64,000 bases of DNA from Photobacterium piscicola (GCF_900166965.1 NZ_FUZI01000001.1:558001-622000); one strand, 5' to 3'. Positions 1 to 9,765 are shown, counted from the first letter of the stretch. A program made the numbers and translations. Notes: a model not told the origin generated them from the sequence alone.

Positions 1-204
1 TAGTGAGTCATAATGAAAACTAACTTTTACTTTGCTGTGGTCAAAAGTCATGATTTTGAGAGCCTAACTACTTGCTGGTAAAGATAAATGTGCTAATCTT
101 CTAAGAGTATTTTGACACTGTATTGTAGTAATGGCTTTTCAGTGATGAGTGTCGAGATCTTACGTTTATGAATAAAGCCATTGGGTGAGATGAATAGGAT
201 GATC

Positions 205-864
205 ATGGATATGCAATTAACAGAACAACAGGCTCGAGTGATTGGTTGCTTACTTGAGAAAGAAATTACTACTCCAGATCAATACCCATTAACGCTTAAT
301 GCGTTGACGACAGCATGTAATCAAAAATCAAGTCGTGAGCCTGTAATGGCGCTCGATGAAGCAACAGTACTTGATACAATTGAAGAACTGAAAGAAAAGC
401 GGATGGTGAGCGACGTATCCAGTTTTGGTAGTCGTGTTTCTAAATTTCAGCATCGTTTTTGTAATACTGAATTTGGTTCATTACAGTTCACTAAACAAGA
501 ACTAGCAGCCATGATTGTATTGCTATTACGTGGCCCGCAAAGTGCTGGTGAAATTCGTACTCGAACTAACCGGTTATGTGATTTTGCTGACACACAAGAA
601 GCTGAAGCGGTATTAGAGCTATTGGCATCGGCAGATAAGGGACCTTATGTTGTTAAGTTACCTAAAGAATCAGGAAAACGTGATTGTCGTTATGTGCACT
701 TACTCAGTGGTGATATTGATATTGACAATTACACGCCAGCTAAATCGGTAGTAGCGAGTAGTGCTATCAATGAAGAACGAATTAACGCATTAGAATTAGA
801 CGTTGAACAATTAAAGCAACAACTCGTTGAATTACAATTAATGTTAGAATCATTAACAGAGTAG
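205..864 (+). CDS. YceH family protein (UPF0502/DUF480)
   Basis: Conserved cytoplasmic protein of the YceH family, whose molecular role is not firmly established. The N-terminal block RVIGCLLEKEITTPDQYPLT and the later ACNQKSSREPVM and LLLRGPQSAGEIRTR blocks are diagnostic and resemble two winged-helix halves. The last 40 residues (ERINALELDVEQLKQQL) look like a coiled coil. The frame opens further upstream at a TTG (181), with in-frame ATGs at 190, 199, 205 and 211. I chose 205 because an AGGA lies about 6 bases ahead and the 219 residues match the usual 210-220 of the family. The family call is firm and the start is uncertain by a few codons. Confidence 0.85.
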   Translation: MDMQLTEQQARVIGCLLEKEITTPDQYPLTLNALTTACNQKSSREPVMALDEATVLDTIEELKEKRMVSDVSSFGSRVSKFQHRFCNTEFGSLQFTKQELAAMIVLLLRGPQSAGEIRTRTNRLCDFADTQEAEAVLELLASADKGPYVVKLPKESGKRDCRYVHLLSGDIDIDNYTPAKSVVASSAINEERINALELDVEQLKQQLVELQLMLESLTE

Positions 865-977
865 TTTCTATTATTTAAGAATACTGGTAGATTGTCTCGC
901 CAGTTTTGCTGTAGCTTTGATTGTTTATATAGGCTCAACATTGTATGTTGGGCCTGTTTATTTTGGGGCCAGTTATT

Positions 978-1265
978 ATGTCAACCACTCCTTGGTTTGT
1001 TTATCTTATTCGGACCCATAAAGGGATGCTTTATTGTGGCGTTACTGTTGATGTTTGTCGTCGTTTTGAAGAGCATCAACACAGTAAAAAAGGGGCCAAA
1101 TATCTCAAGGGAAAAGGGCCTTTAACATTGATGTGGTCACAGCAAGTGAACTGTAAACGTGATGCGATGCAGTTTGAATATCATATTAAAAAACGATTAA
1201 CAAAAGCACAAAAAGAAGATCTCATCCAACAAGATATATCGTTATATACATTGTTTTCAGATTAA
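978..1265 (+). CDS. GIY-YIG domain protein, UPF0213 (YhbQ-like)
   Basis: Small single-domain GIY-YIG protein of about 95 residues. The N-terminus shows WFVYLIRTHKGMLYCGVT, with YLI and YCG in place of the GIY and YIG motifs as in UPF0213/YhbQ, followed by the RRFEEHQHSKKGAKYLKGK block. In this family the fold is that of a nuclease, and its biological role is poorly defined. The frame is open upstream to 945, but the ATG at 978 gives the family's usual N-terminus (MSTTPWFVYLIR). It sits alone between yceH and yaeQ on the same strand. Confidence 0.8.
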   Translation: MSTTPWFVYLIRTHKGMLYCGVTVDVCRRFEEHQHSKKGAKYLKGKGPLTLMWSQQVNCKRDAMQFEYHIKKRLTKAQKEDLIQQDISLYTLFSD

Positions 1266-1351
1266 GACGATATTCATATTTTTTGTGCAGACAATAAGCG
1301 TATGTGCAAATATTTGCACTTGTTATTTAGTAATAATTTAAAGGGTTACCC

Positions 1352-1894
1352 ATGGCGATCAGTGCCACTATATATAAAGTAAACATGAACGTAGCAGACA
1401 TGGATCGCCATGTTTATCTTGATGGTCAACATACTGTTGCTTGTCATCCATCAGAAACATTACAACGCTTCATGCTGCGAGTGCTTGCTTGGGGATTAAA
1501 TGCAGATCCAGAATTACAATTTACTAAAGGTGTAAGTTCTGCAGAAGAGCCTGATTTATGGACTAAAAACTTAGTTGATGAAATTGAATTATGGGTAGAG
1601 TTGGGTTTACCTGACGAAAAACGTATTCGCAAGGCGTCACACCGCGCCAAGAAAGTGATTGTTTATGCTTATGGTGATCATGCTGCTCCTGTATGGTGGC
1701 AAGCGAATAAAACCAAAATTAATGCATTAAGTAATGTATCTGTAGTCTTTATTCGTGATGAAGAATTAAAAAGCCTAGAGACATTGGTTGAGCGTTCAAT
1801 GCAATTGCAGTTAACGATTGAAAGTGAGCAAGCGTGGTTAAGCGACCAACATGGCACTAGCATTGCTATTTTACCTGAATGGTGGCAACGCTAA
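1352..1894 (+). CDS. yaeQ: YaeQ family protein
   Basis: 180-residue protein matching the YaeQ family along its full length: start MAISATIYKVNMNVADMDRHVY, then TLQRFMLRVLAWGL and the central EEPDLWTKNLVDEIELWVELGLPDE, and the RIRKASHRAKKVIVYAYG block. YaeQ has a restriction-endonuclease-like (PD-D/ExK) fold and was once linked to suppression of an rfaH defect, but a function is not settled. An AAAGGG precedes the ATG. A hairpin terminator follows at 1930. Confidence 0.85.
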   Translation: MAISATIYKVNMNVADMDRHVYLDGQHTVACHPSETLQRFMLRVLAWGLNADPELQFTKGVSSAEEPDLWTKNLVDEIELWVELGLPDEKRIRKASHRAKKVIVYAYGDHAAPVWWQANKTKINALSNVSVVFIRDEELKSLETLVERSMQLQLTIESEQAWLSDQHGTSIAILPEWWQR

Positions 1895-1929
1895 TCGTTC
1901 TCGTGAGATAAATAGGCGATAATTGGATG

Positions 1930-1962
1930 AGTGGAGTAAGTATAAGCTTGCTCCACTTTTTT
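1930..1962 (+). terminator. Rho-independent terminator after yaeQ
   Basis: Stem AGTGGAGTAAG against CTTGCTCCACT (one G-T pair) with a six-base loop, followed by six T on the plus strand. It ends the yaeQ transcript. Confidence 0.7.
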
Positions 1963-2222
1963 ATGTTCAAAATAGCATTGTGTATTTTTATTGAGTACGA
2001 CAAAGCCATCCTTGTTGATATGTTATACATTAGTGTCTGGTGTTTAGGATATTAAAATACGACTTATTATGGGATTAATATTTTGCATATTAGCAATCCG
2101 CAAATTATTATTTAATTTTTCGTTATTGAAAGACAATCTTTAACGTTATATTTTATTATAAAGGCTCATTATTTTAATAGCCTATGTTTTAAATATAATC
2201 TATTGATACAAAGGGATTGATT
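1963..2222. other. AT-rich intergenic region, nothing recognised
   Basis: Strongly AT-rich spacer between the yaeQ terminator and the next gene. I see no ORF with a ribosome binding site and no clear operator. It presumably holds the promoter of the YdcF-like gene. Confidence 0.4.
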
Positions 2223-2879
2223 ATGTCTTCAGGAATTTATCGTTCAGCTAAAATCATTTGGGATTATCATTTATTGCAACAATCATTAGTAAAAAGTGAT
2301 TGTTTGTTTGTACTGTGCAGTAATGATATTAGAGTTGCAGAATATGCCGCTCAATTATTTATGAAAGGCTATGCACCTTGTATTGTGTTCTCTGGCAATG
2401 TTGGTGAACTTACTCAGGGTTTATTTCCATGCGCAGAAGCTGAACATTTTGCGAATATTGCTCGTGAAATGGGGGTGCCAAATGACTGTATTTATATTGA
2501 GCCTGTAGCGACAAATACTGGCGAAAATATAATTAAAACGCGTGAGTTACTCATGGAGAAAAACCTTGATCCTCAGCGATTTATTTTGGTTCAAAAGCCA
2601 TTCATGGAACGTCGAACGCTCGCTACATTTGAAAAATTGTGGCCAAATAAAACAGCACAAGTAACATCACCGTCATTAACATTTGATGAGTTTGCGAATG
2701 ATGTGATTAGCTATGGTGATATGATCAATGTGATGGTAGGGGATTTACAACGTATTCGTTACTATCCCACATTAGGTTTTTCAACTGAGCAAGTTATTCC
2801 TGCTGAAGTATGGCAAGCTTATGAAAATTTAGTCGCGGCAGGTTTTGATGAACATTTAGCTGCAGAGATTCCTCGATAG
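2223..2879 (+). CDS. YdcF/DUF218 family protein
   Basis: 218-residue protein resembling the YdcF (DUF218) family. Visible blocks are DCLFVLCSNDIRVAEYAAQL near residue 28, CIVFSGNVGELTQGLF, AEAEHFANIAREMGVPNDCIYIEP, and ATNTGENI for the nucleotide-like binding region. It has no signal peptide or membrane segment, so it is the soluble type. AAGGG at 2211-2215 sits 7 bases before the ATG at 2223; an in-frame TTG at 2217 is the alternative. The family is thought to bind nucleotides such as S-adenosylmethionine, but its function is unproven. It is monocistronic, closed by the terminator at 2896. Confidence 0.8.
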   Translation: MSSGIYRSAKIIWDYHLLQQSLVKSDCLFVLCSNDIRVAEYAAQLFMKGYAPCIVFSGNVGELTQGLFPCAEAEHFANIAREMGVPNDCIYIEPVATNTGENIIKTRELLMEKNLDPQRFILVQKPFMERRTLATFEKLWPNKTAQVTSPSLTFDEFANDVISYGDMINVMVGDLQRIRYYPTLGFSTEQVIPAEVWQAYENLVAAGFDEHLAAEIPR

Positions 2880-2895
2880 TGAATCATACGTAAAT

Positions 2896-2935
2896 AAAAA
2901 GGCGTGTTTCTTTAGTTAGGAAACACGCCTTTTTG
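2896..2935. terminator. Bidirectional Rho-independent terminator
   Basis: AAAAAGGCGTGTTTC and GAAACACGCCTTTTT form a perfect stem around a nine-base loop, with A and T runs on both sides. It serves the convergent YdcF-like gene (plus) and ktrB (minus). Confidence 0.9.
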
Positions 2936-2978
2936 TAGAGTATAACATCATAAAGTAGTAATGACTGCGTTGTGCGGA

Positions 2979-4346
2979 TTAACCTGCAGCCACGTTATCT
3001 TCAGGATAACGCAGTAATGTTGGTTTTGGACGCGCTAACATATAAGCCAGTGTTAGTGGGCCAAGACGACCAATAATCATCACGATGATAATGATATATT
3101 TACCCGGTTCCGACAGTGTTGCCGTTAAGCCTGCGGTTACACCAACAGTTGCAAAGGCTGAAATAGTTTCAAACATCACCTCATAGAAAGGTGCCTTCTC
3201 TGTTAGCATTAGTGCAAACATCGCGATCAACAATACAATGCCACTCACCACAATAATGGCTAATGATTTTGTTACTGTTTGATTTGATATTGTACGCTTA
3301 AAAAGTACAACACGATCACGCTGCTTTAAGAATGACCACGTAGCTAAAATAGCCACAACAAAGGTAGAAACTTTAATACCACCACCGGTTGATGTCGGAC
3401 CTGCACCAATAAGCATTAATAGCATTAGGACTAATAAACCGGGCTCAGTAAACGCACCAATATTGACACTATTAAAGCCAGCGGTACGCACTGTTGCTGA
3501 TTGGAAGAATGCAGCCAGCCATTGTCCTGAAGTATTCAAGCTTCCAAGTGTTTGCATATTATCGTGTTCAAGTAACCAAATCATCACCGTACCTGACAAT
3601 AATAATATGGGTGTTGCAATAATCATTATTTTTGAATGCAGTGATAAAAAATGGAAACCACGATGTAAATTGCGTTGTAAATCTGAAATAACAGTAAAGC
3701 CTAAACCACCTAAGATAAATAACATCGCAACAGTAATGATTACTAATGGATCATCAACATATTGAGTTAAGTTATCTGAAAAAAGTGAGAAACCGGCGTT
3801 ATTAAACGCTGAAATAGCATGGAAAACGGCAGTAAAAAGCCCTTTATCCCATCCCATCATTGGTACCCAGCGTAGTGATAGAAAAAAAGTACCAATTAAT
3901 TCACAGACAATAACAAAGATAATAATGTGCTTAACGAGTAAACGAATATTGATGAATTTTTCTTGCCCGAGTTGCTCTTTTGTTAGCGATTGTTGGCGTA
4001 GGCTAACGCGTAAGCCAAACATATATAACAAAACAGCAGATAAGGTCATTTGTCCAAGACCACCAATCTGCATTAAGATCATCAATAATACTTTACCACT
4101 GGTGGAAAAGTGAGTCCCAGTATCGACAACACCTAATCCCGTAACACTGATAGCAGATGTTGCGGTGAATAAAGCATCAACAAAACTGAGTCCTGATACA
4201 GAAAAGACGGGTAATGTTAATAAAATTGCGCCAGGGATCAAAATAGCCAAAAAACTAAAGATGATAATTTTTGGCTCAGACCACCGTTTATCGCGCTTAT
4301 TTGTTTTTATTGGGACATACATTGTCCGATTCGGGATAAAACTCAT
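2979..4346 (-). CDS. ktrB: KtrB potassium uptake membrane subunit (TrkH family)
   Basis: 455-residue polytopic membrane protein of the TrkH/KtrB superfamily, the channel-like subunit of the Na+-dependent K+ uptake system Ktr. It has the four repeated membrane-pore-membrane units, with pore-loop glycines in TSAISVTGLGVVDT, NNAGFSLFSDN, TGGGIKVSTFVV and FATVGVTAGLT. The C-terminus SEPGKYIIIIVMIIGRLGPLTLAYMLA is typical. It overlaps ktrA upstream by four bases (ATGA), so the two are translationally coupled. The length fits KtrB of Vibrio (about 455). Confidence 0.92.
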   Translation of the reverse strand: MSFIPNRTMYVPIKTNKRDKRWSEPKIIIFSFLAILIPGAILLTLPVFSVSGLSFVDALFTATSAISVTGLGVVDTGTHFSTSGKVLLMILMQIGGLGQMTLSAVLLYMFGLRVSLRQQSLTKEQLGQEKFINIRLLVKHIIIFVIVCELIGTFFLSLRWVPMMGWDKGLFTAVFHAISAFNNAGFSLFSDNLTQYVDDPLVIITVAMLFILGGLGFTVISDLQRNLHRGFHFLSLHSKIMIIATPILLLSGTVMIWLLEHDNMQTLGSLNTSGQWLAAFFQSATVRTAGFNSVNIGAFTEPGLLVLMLLMLIGAGPTSTGGGIKVSTFVVAILATWSFLKQRDRVVLFKRTISNQTVTKSLAIIVVSGIVLLIAMFALMLTEKAPFYEVMFETISAFATVGVTAGLTATLSEPGKYIIIIVMIIGRLGPLTLAYMLARPKPTLLRYPEDNVAAG

Positions 4347-5005
4347 AACTTTCTTAATGTTTCTGATAGTACATCTTCAGGACCAGTAATAATAAGGATA
4401 TCACCAACTTGCATTTCCATATCCATATCAGGAGCCTTACGTACTTCAGGGCCACGTTTAAGTGCTAAGACTTGTGTTTCATCGCTGCTTGCACAAGGAT
4501 GTTTCGAGATAGGTTTACCCATATTACGAGCTGTAACTACAACTTCAGCTAATGAAATACCACTGCCTAATTCTGAAAATTCAAAGACACGTTTATCGAG
4601 CATGTTACGTGCAATACGAATACCCATATCCAGTTCAGGTCTTATGATTTTATCAGCGCCAATTTTTGAAAGGATTTTACAATGTGGAGTATCTTTGGCT
4701 TTGACCCAGACCGTTTTTACACCGGCATCTTTTAGCAAGAGGGTAGTTAATATATTGGCATTAATGTCATCACCAATAGCAACCATGACTAAATCATAAT
4801 CATCAAGTTTTAATTCTGCAATAGTCGCTTCATTTGAACAGTCAGCAACGACAGCTTGTGTTGCAATATCTGCGGCTTGACGAACACATGTTTCATTAAT
4901 ATCTATAGCTAATACTTGTGCTCCACGTTCGCTAAGCTCTTCACACAGAGACATACCAAAGCGGCCAAGGCCAATAACAGCAAACTGCTTGTCTTCAGGA
5001 TTCAT
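4343..5005 (-). CDS. ktrA: KtrA cytoplasmic RCK regulatory subunit
   Basis: Cytoplasmic gating subunit that binds nucleotide and controls KtrB. An N-terminal RCK/TrkA-N Rossmann domain carries FAVIGLGRFGMSLCEELSERG (GxGxxG); the acidic end of strand 2 is VLAIDIN, followed by a C-terminal TrkA-C domain from about residue 140. The frame is open up to 5068. I place the start at the ATG at 5005 because GGGG lies just ahead of it and the resulting 220 residues equal the usual KtrA length. First gene of the ktrAB operon. Confidence 0.9.
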   Translation of the reverse strand: MNPEDKQFAVIGLGRFGMSLCEELSERGAQVLAIDINETCVRQAADIATQAVVADCSNEATIAELKLDDYDLVMVAIGDDINANILTTLLLKDAGVKTVWVKAKDTPHCKILSKIGADKIIRPELDMGIRIARNMLDKRVFEFSELGSGISLAEVVVTARNMGKPISKHPCASSDETQVLALKRGPEVRKAPDMDMEMQVGDILIITGPEDVLSETLRKL

Positions 5006-5542
5006 TTTTTTTCCCCACATTACTTTAGTGTAATGCTTTATTTGTTTTGTTGTTGATTGTAAAAACATTAAGTTAACAAATTAGCCATTACTATGCTATC
5101 TGAGCGTCCTTGTCGTTATGTCATTTTGTGTTATGACGATATACATAGAAACATCAAATTCCAGTTAGATATAATTTTTCGGATATTGCTCGCATTTTTT
5201 AGGTAATTCAAGTTAGTGAATCATGCTCATTGTTTATGATTTATTTTATAAAAACAATAGGGTGACCGTAACTATTTGATTGAAAATGTTTTTTATTGAT
5301 TATATAAATTTTACTTAATCTAAGTATTGAAAATAGTAATCTTATATTTAGCTCTAAATATGATATTTACATAATATATGCTGAATTATCAGCCTATATA
5401 ATACGGTCTTTTATTATTGATAATAGTGAAAAAGAAGGACTATATAGGCTCTATATTTAGTTTAAATTAAAATAAACGTAAATAACCATTATTTTGTCAA
5501 CGGTTAGTCAGGGAATAAAAAAACTTTACTAGACGTAAACAA
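5006..5542. other. Upstream region of ktrA, AT-rich, no gene
   Basis: About 540 bases between divergently oriented surroundings: ktrA starts to the left and the 3' end of the VanZ gene lies to the right. The DNA is very AT-rich with short poly-A and poly-T runs. I found no credible ORF or clear riboswitch. It should contain the ktrAB promoter and possibly a long 5' leader. Confidence 0.4.
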
Positions 5543-5902
5543 CTAGTTTGTTTTTTTACAAATATACGCGAAGATTCTTGCAATAATAAAACCACAAATC
5601 AGACCACCGGTATTAGCTGCTAAGTCAAGCCATTCACCAAAACGATGAACGTAAGGCTGAATTAATTCAATCGCACCACTCCAACAAAAGAAAAATACAG
5701 CGATCCATTGCCAATGTTTCGGTTTAACAAAAGCCACCGCAAACATTAGTGTTGCATAAGCAATAAAGTGGTGGGTTTTATCTGTTCCTGAGACCGTGGG
5801 TAATTCTGCTTGCGGTGTTAAAGATAAGACAGTAATTAAAGCAAGGATCAAAATGCTAATTAGTTTCCAATGCGAGTAAAAAAATTGGCTAAAGCGTGAC
5901 AT
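5543..5902 (-). CDS. VanZ family membrane protein
   Basis: 119-residue inner membrane protein with about four hydrophobic segments. It carries the VanZ-like pattern SGTDKTHHFIAYATLMFAVAF followed by a later AIELIQPYVHRFGEWLDLAANTGGLICGF block, where ELIQ and DLAAN are hallmarks. VanZ-like proteins in gammaproteobacteria have no established role. It stands alone, with no partner gene nearby. Confidence 0.8.
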   Translation of the reverse strand: MSRFSQFFYSHWKLISILILALITVLSLTPQAELPTVSGTDKTHHFIAYATLMFAVAFVKPKHWQWIAVFFFCWSGAIELIQPYVHRFGEWLDLAANTGGLICGFIIARIFAYICKKTN

Positions 5903-6102
5903 AGTCGATAAGTCTCATAAGAAAATATTCTATAAATTATATCTTTGCTGATCGGTGATAACAACTGTAATACTGCAGGGTGGTCTATGCTAGGAAGAAT
6001 GCGATAACGGTTGTATCAAATTTATTTATATTAGTATTAAGAATAATTGAATAGAGAATAACAATAGTAACATTCTATGATAGGAGGATATTGTTAGTTT
6101 AG

Positions 6103-6444
6103 ATGGTATTAGGTATGGCTAAAGTTCATATATCTCAATTATTTTATACCTTTCAACGAACGTTATCTGTCATGGTTGTTGGTGAAGCAATCGAGGCCAG
6201 AACCTTTAAAAAAGATCGTGGTATTTTAGTATTAAAGCTAGATGCAAAAAATTTCGTATTTAAGCAATTTGGTTTTGATTCTCAAACATTGACGCTCAAT
6301 AATGTAAGTTTACTCAAGCAGTTAAAAAAATCGATTATAAAAGAGTTCCCGCGTAGCAATATGGCATGGATTGTTCATTTTGAGGGAGTAACGTCTCTTG
6401 AGTCACTCACAGTCGCTCATCATCCGCAACAATGCTTGTTTTAA
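6103..6444 (+). CDS. Hypothetical protein, 113 residues
   Basis: Not recognised. A small soluble protein with alternating beta-like and charged stretches (KKDRGILVLKLDAKNFVFKQFGFDS) and no signal peptide or membrane span. The strong AGGAGG at 6082 is about 15 bases from the ATG at 6103, which is long; the internal ATG at 6115 is even further, so 6103 is preferred. It ends just before a strong terminator, and its codon usage looks like that of its neighbours. Function unknown. Confidence 0.55.
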   Translation: MVLGMAKVHISQLFYTFQRTLSVMVVGEAIEARTFKKDRGILVLKLDAKNFVFKQFGFDSQTLTLNNVSLLKQLKKSIIKEFPRSNMAWIVHFEGVTSLESLTVAHHPQQCLF

Positions 6445-6446
6445 AT

Positions 6447-6482
6447 AAAAAAACGCTTAATCATGATGATTAAGCGTTTTTA
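6447..6482. terminator. Bidirectional Rho-independent terminator
   Basis: AAACGCTTAATCA and TGATTAAGCGTTT form a near-perfect hairpin, flanked by an A run on the left and a T run on the right. It lies between the convergent genes ending at 6444 and 6510. Confidence 0.9.
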
Positions 6483-6509
6483 GTACACTATTTAAGATAT
6501 CAATATTAG

Positions 6510-7892
6510 TTATAGTGTTGCTTTTATCCATACCATACGGTGATCAGAAGAAACGTCTTTACCTTTGCCTTTTGTACCAATTCGATCATCATTAACAAGT
6601 AAGCGACCTTGTTCGTCATGTGCTGGCCAATATACGCCAGAGTCAACGATAGTCATATTATGAGATGGAATAGCATGATCGACTTGTAAACCAAAGTTAC
6701 TGGTTAAGCGGTTAGGATAAGGGTTATCTTGACGACATTCTTTATCACTGTAGCAACTTTCAGCGCCTAAACTCGTTGGCGTTAATGCTCCATCACTTGC
6801 CTGTTGGTTAACACGATGATGCATTAATAAGCTTTCAATGGTTTGGCGATAACCATCACCAGCATAGGGATCGGCATTTAAATCACCAACAATCACAAAT
6901 TTTTCATCTTCCGCAAGGCCACCCGTTGTGCCTTTATCATCATAAATAAAGTCACCACTTGTAATGTAGTTATTCCAGAATTGGATTTCATCACGGTTCT
7001 TCATTTTATTATTTTGAGTCACGGTATCAAATACAGGAGGGGTTGGGTGTGACATCAAAATATGAATAGTTTGTTCACCATTCGCTGTTGGAATAATGAT
7101 GGGTGCATCTACGTGATTTTTTGATGATAAGCGTAGTTGCTGCCATTCATCAGCAGTGTACCATTTATCACCACATTCCATCCCTTTAGGAATGGGGTTT
7201 TTAGCATCATTACAATTGGTGATTATTGGGTTTTCAGCTGAAGGTAGATCTTTCCATTTAAAGGTTTGGAATGTACGTGTCTTTGCTGTATCAATTTTAT
7301 ATTGAGACATCAATGCGAAGCCGTATTGGCCGTGATAGACACCAAATCCCCATGCATCATTGGGGCCTGAATTTACTTTGCCATCATTATTAAGGTCTAA
7401 GCCACTCATTAAACCGGTGTTAGTGGCATAGCTTTCAAAAAAAGGATATTTAATGGGGTCTAATGTATCGCCACCAGTAATGCTGTTAGGACTTTGTCCA
7501 ATGGATAAATAATTATTTTGAAAGCCAGTCAATGCCGCTGTATTTTCACCCGCTCCATCATTATTAAATTCAGCTAATAAAATAACATTTGGGCGTTTTG
7601 TTTGAATAATTGCCGCGACATTACGGATTTGAATAATTTTAAGTGCTTTGTCTGTTTGGGCACTAGTTAGCGTCTTGGTGTTAAAACCATCGATTAATAT
7701 TTGTTGTTCTGCTGGTGATGTTTGCATTTCATCAACCAGTTGTTCAAAACTATTACGATCAAACGAAAGATTAAAAGTTGCGACAGTGACATCGTTAGCT
7801 GTAGGTGTAATGTCATTGGTATTATGATTATTACACCCAGCTAATAATGCTGAAGTAATGGCAATCGCAGCAAGACGTTTAATTAATTTCAT
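6510..7892 (-). CDS. Endonuclease/exonuclease/phosphatase family lipoprotein
   Basis: 460-residue exported protein. A lipoprotein signal peptide ends in the lipobox LLAGC (Cys20). The mature part has the EEP/DNase I-like fold motifs in order: VATFNLSFD, VILLAEFNNDG (metal-binding Glu), GDLNADPYAGDG, QVDHAIPS, and the terminal SSDHRMVW (catalytic His). Proteins of this type hydrolyse phosphodiester or phosphate bonds at the cell surface; the substrate cannot be read from the sequence. It may help scavenge phosphate or nucleic acid. It is monocistronic and reads toward the terminator at 6447. Confidence 0.82.
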   Translation of the reverse strand: MKLIKRLAAIAITSALLAGCNNHNTNDITPTANDVTVATFNLSFDRNSFEQLVDEMQTSPAEQQILIDGFNTKTLTSAQTDKALKIIQIRNVAAIIQTKRPNVILLAEFNNDGAGENTAALTGFQNNYLSIGQSPNSITGGDTLDPIKYPFFESYATNTGLMSGLDLNNDGKVNSGPNDAWGFGVYHGQYGFALMSQYKIDTAKTRTFQTFKWKDLPSAENPIITNCNDAKNPIPKGMECGDKWYTADEWQQLRLSSKNHVDAPIIIPTANGEQTIHILMSHPTPPVFDTVTQNNKMKNRDEIQFWNNYITSGDFIYDDKGTTGGLAEDEKFVIVGDLNADPYAGDGYRQTIESLLMHHRVNQQASDGALTPTSLGAESCYSDKECRQDNPYPNRLTSNFGLQVDHAIPSHNMTIVDSGVYWPAHDEQGRLLVNDDRIGTKGKGKDVSSDHRMVWIKATL

Positions 7893-8059
7893 AAATAATC
7901 TCAGTAATTTAGCAACACGCTGTTCATTGGAGGAGAGCGTGCAGTATACTGATGGTTTTATTAATAATAGTGATCGCTATAGCACTTCCTTGCAATTAAT
8001 ACGCCCATGGTATGGGGAAATTAATAACTCTGGAACTAAGATCAAAATATGATTAAACG

Positions 8060-8593
8060 TTATTTATGATTGGTTAAGCTATGTGCTGCAGTTGTTAATG
8101 CTGCATCTAGTTCTGCATTAGTGATTCTGTTGACAGCTAGATCAAAATTATCATAAAAACTAGGAATAGAGAGCGATGCTTTCACAATTCCTGCAAAGTA
8201 AGGTGCTGAGTTAACTGCTGCTGTTAATACAGTGTTAGCGCCACCAGGACCCGGTGATGTTGCCAATAATAACATAGGTTTATTTTGGTAAACTTTAGGC
8301 TCAATGCGTGATGCCCAATCAAATAGGTTCTTATATGCAGCAGTGTATGAACCATTATGTTCTGCAAACGATATAATAACGGCATCAGCTTCAGCTATAC
8401 GATTTAGGAAGTCTTGTGCTAGTGCTGGAATCCCCGTTTCTGTCTCACGATCAATACTATAAAGCGGCATTTCGAAATCATTAATATCTAAGATATCCAC
8501 ATTTGCATCCGTAACTAATGATGCGGCATATGTTGCGAGATGTTTATTGATTGATTGACGGCTGCTACTTGCTGCTAAGGTCAATAATTTCAT
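8060..8593 (-). CDS. NADPH-dependent FMN reductase family protein
   Basis: 177-residue flavodoxin-fold oxidoreductase of the NADPH-dependent FMN reductase family. The FMN phosphate loop is AASSSRQSINKHLA at the N-terminus, followed by EHNGSYTAAYKNLFDWAS and LLLATSPGPGGANTVL, the second and third flavin-contact loops. Such enzymes reduce FMN or quinones in the cytoplasm. It is transcribed divergently from the LysR gene at 8727 across 133 bases, a layout that suggests it is that regulator's target. Confidence 0.82.
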   Translation of the reverse strand: MKLLTLAASSSRQSINKHLATYAASLVTDANVDILDINDFEMPLYSIDRETETGIPALAQDFLNRIAEADAVIISFAEHNGSYTAAYKNLFDWASRIEPKVYQNKPMLLLATSPGPGGANTVLTAAVNSAPYFAGIVKASLSIPSFYDNFDLAVNRITNAELDAALTTAAHSLTNHK

Positions 8594-8726
8594 TTAAGTT
8601 CCTTGTAACGTACATTACGTTGTTATCAATAATAAGGTTAGGTAATAAATCCCTAAGTGCGTGGATTAAGTGTATATTAGTGTCTAAATATAATTAATAG
8701 CATAAAAGTGTTTTAACTATTTCCAT

Positions 8727-9626
8727 ATGACTAATAATAAATTGTTTGATGGTATTGTCGTCTTTGTTCAAGTTATAAAAAGTAGGGGCTTTGCCGCTGC
8801 TGCGGAGGCTTTAGGGCATTCTAATTCTTATATAAGTAAAGAGATCAATAAACTTGAGGCTCGTTTAGGGGTTCGTTTATTGAATCGTACGACACGATCT
8901 ATCGCGTTAACGCCTGAGGGCGAGGTCTATTATCAAGAGTGTTTGCAATTGGTCATGGATGCTGAACAGGCGCTGGGTTTGATGTCACAAAATAGTGTAA
9001 ACCCTAAAGGTACACTTAAAATAAGTTGCCCTGTATGGTTAGGATCTCAATATTTACAGCAGGTATTTAGTGAGTTTTTAACGCTGTATCCAGAAATGCA
9101 GTTAGATATAGACTTGAGTGATAAAACAGTGGATGTTGTTGCTGATGGGTATGATCTTGCTATTCGTGCTTCAGCGATGTTAGCGGAATCGAGTTTAATT
9201 TGTAAACGCCTTTTTAGTTGTAAAATTCATACAGTGGCATCGCCTGAATATTTACGCCAATATGGCACGCCAACACACCCATCTGAATTACATCAACATC
9301 ATTGTCTTTGCTACAGTAACTTAAAACAGGCCAATCGCTGGCAATATACCGATGCGGAAGATAAAGTCTTTAATGTTGATGTTCAACAAAAGTTACGCTG
9401 TAATAATACGCCGATGACTGTGGCAATGGCTGTGGATGGCATGGGTATTTGTCACGTGCCTGCTTTTTATATTGAGCCACAATTGCAACGTGGTGAATTA
9501 ACGATTCTATTGTCTGAATTTGATAAGACATTGGTGAATGTGTATGTTGTTTATCCAAGCAGAAAACATTTATCAGCCAAGGTAAGGCGATTTATTGACT
9601 TATTAGAAGGTAGAATGAGCAATTAA
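8727..9626 (+). CDS. LysR family transcriptional regulator
   Basis: 299-residue LysR-type regulator. The N-terminal helix-turn-helix spans about residues 17-37 (GFAAAAEALGHSNSYISKEI), followed by LEARLGVRLLNRTTRSIALTPEG. The C-terminal part is a substrate-binding LysR effector domain close to the CrgA/AaeR-type group. There is no good Shine-Dalgarno ahead of the ATG at 8727. It is divergent from the FMN reductase gene, so the shared 133 bp spacer is the likely operator. The effector is unknown. Confidence 0.88.
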   Translation: MTNNKLFDGIVVFVQVIKSRGFAAAAEALGHSNSYISKEINKLEARLGVRLLNRTTRSIALTPEGEVYYQECLQLVMDAEQALGLMSQNSVNPKGTLKISCPVWLGSQYLQQVFSEFLTLYPEMQLDIDLSDKTVDVVADGYDLAIRASAMLAESSLICKRLFSCKIHTVASPEYLRQYGTPTHPSELHQHHCLCYSNLKQANRWQYTDAEDKVFNVDVQQKLRCNNTPMTVAMAVDGMGICHVPAFYIEPQLQRGELTILLSEFDKTLVNVYVVYPSRKHLSAKVRRFIDLLEGRMSN

Positions 9627-9765
9627 CAGTAGCTTAAGTATTTAGACGTAAAATTTTACATTATTTACCTTTTATTTTTACGTTTTAGTGATATTTTCTA
9701 GCGCTTAATAAGCTTATTTGTATATTATTTTAAAATAGTGATTTTTTAGGAAATGGATAACCATA

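Noticed and set aside
7858..8052. 64-codon plus-strand frame over the start of the nuclease lipoprotein gene
   Set aside because: It overlaps the signal peptide region and promoter of the minus-strand gene and has no ribosome binding site.
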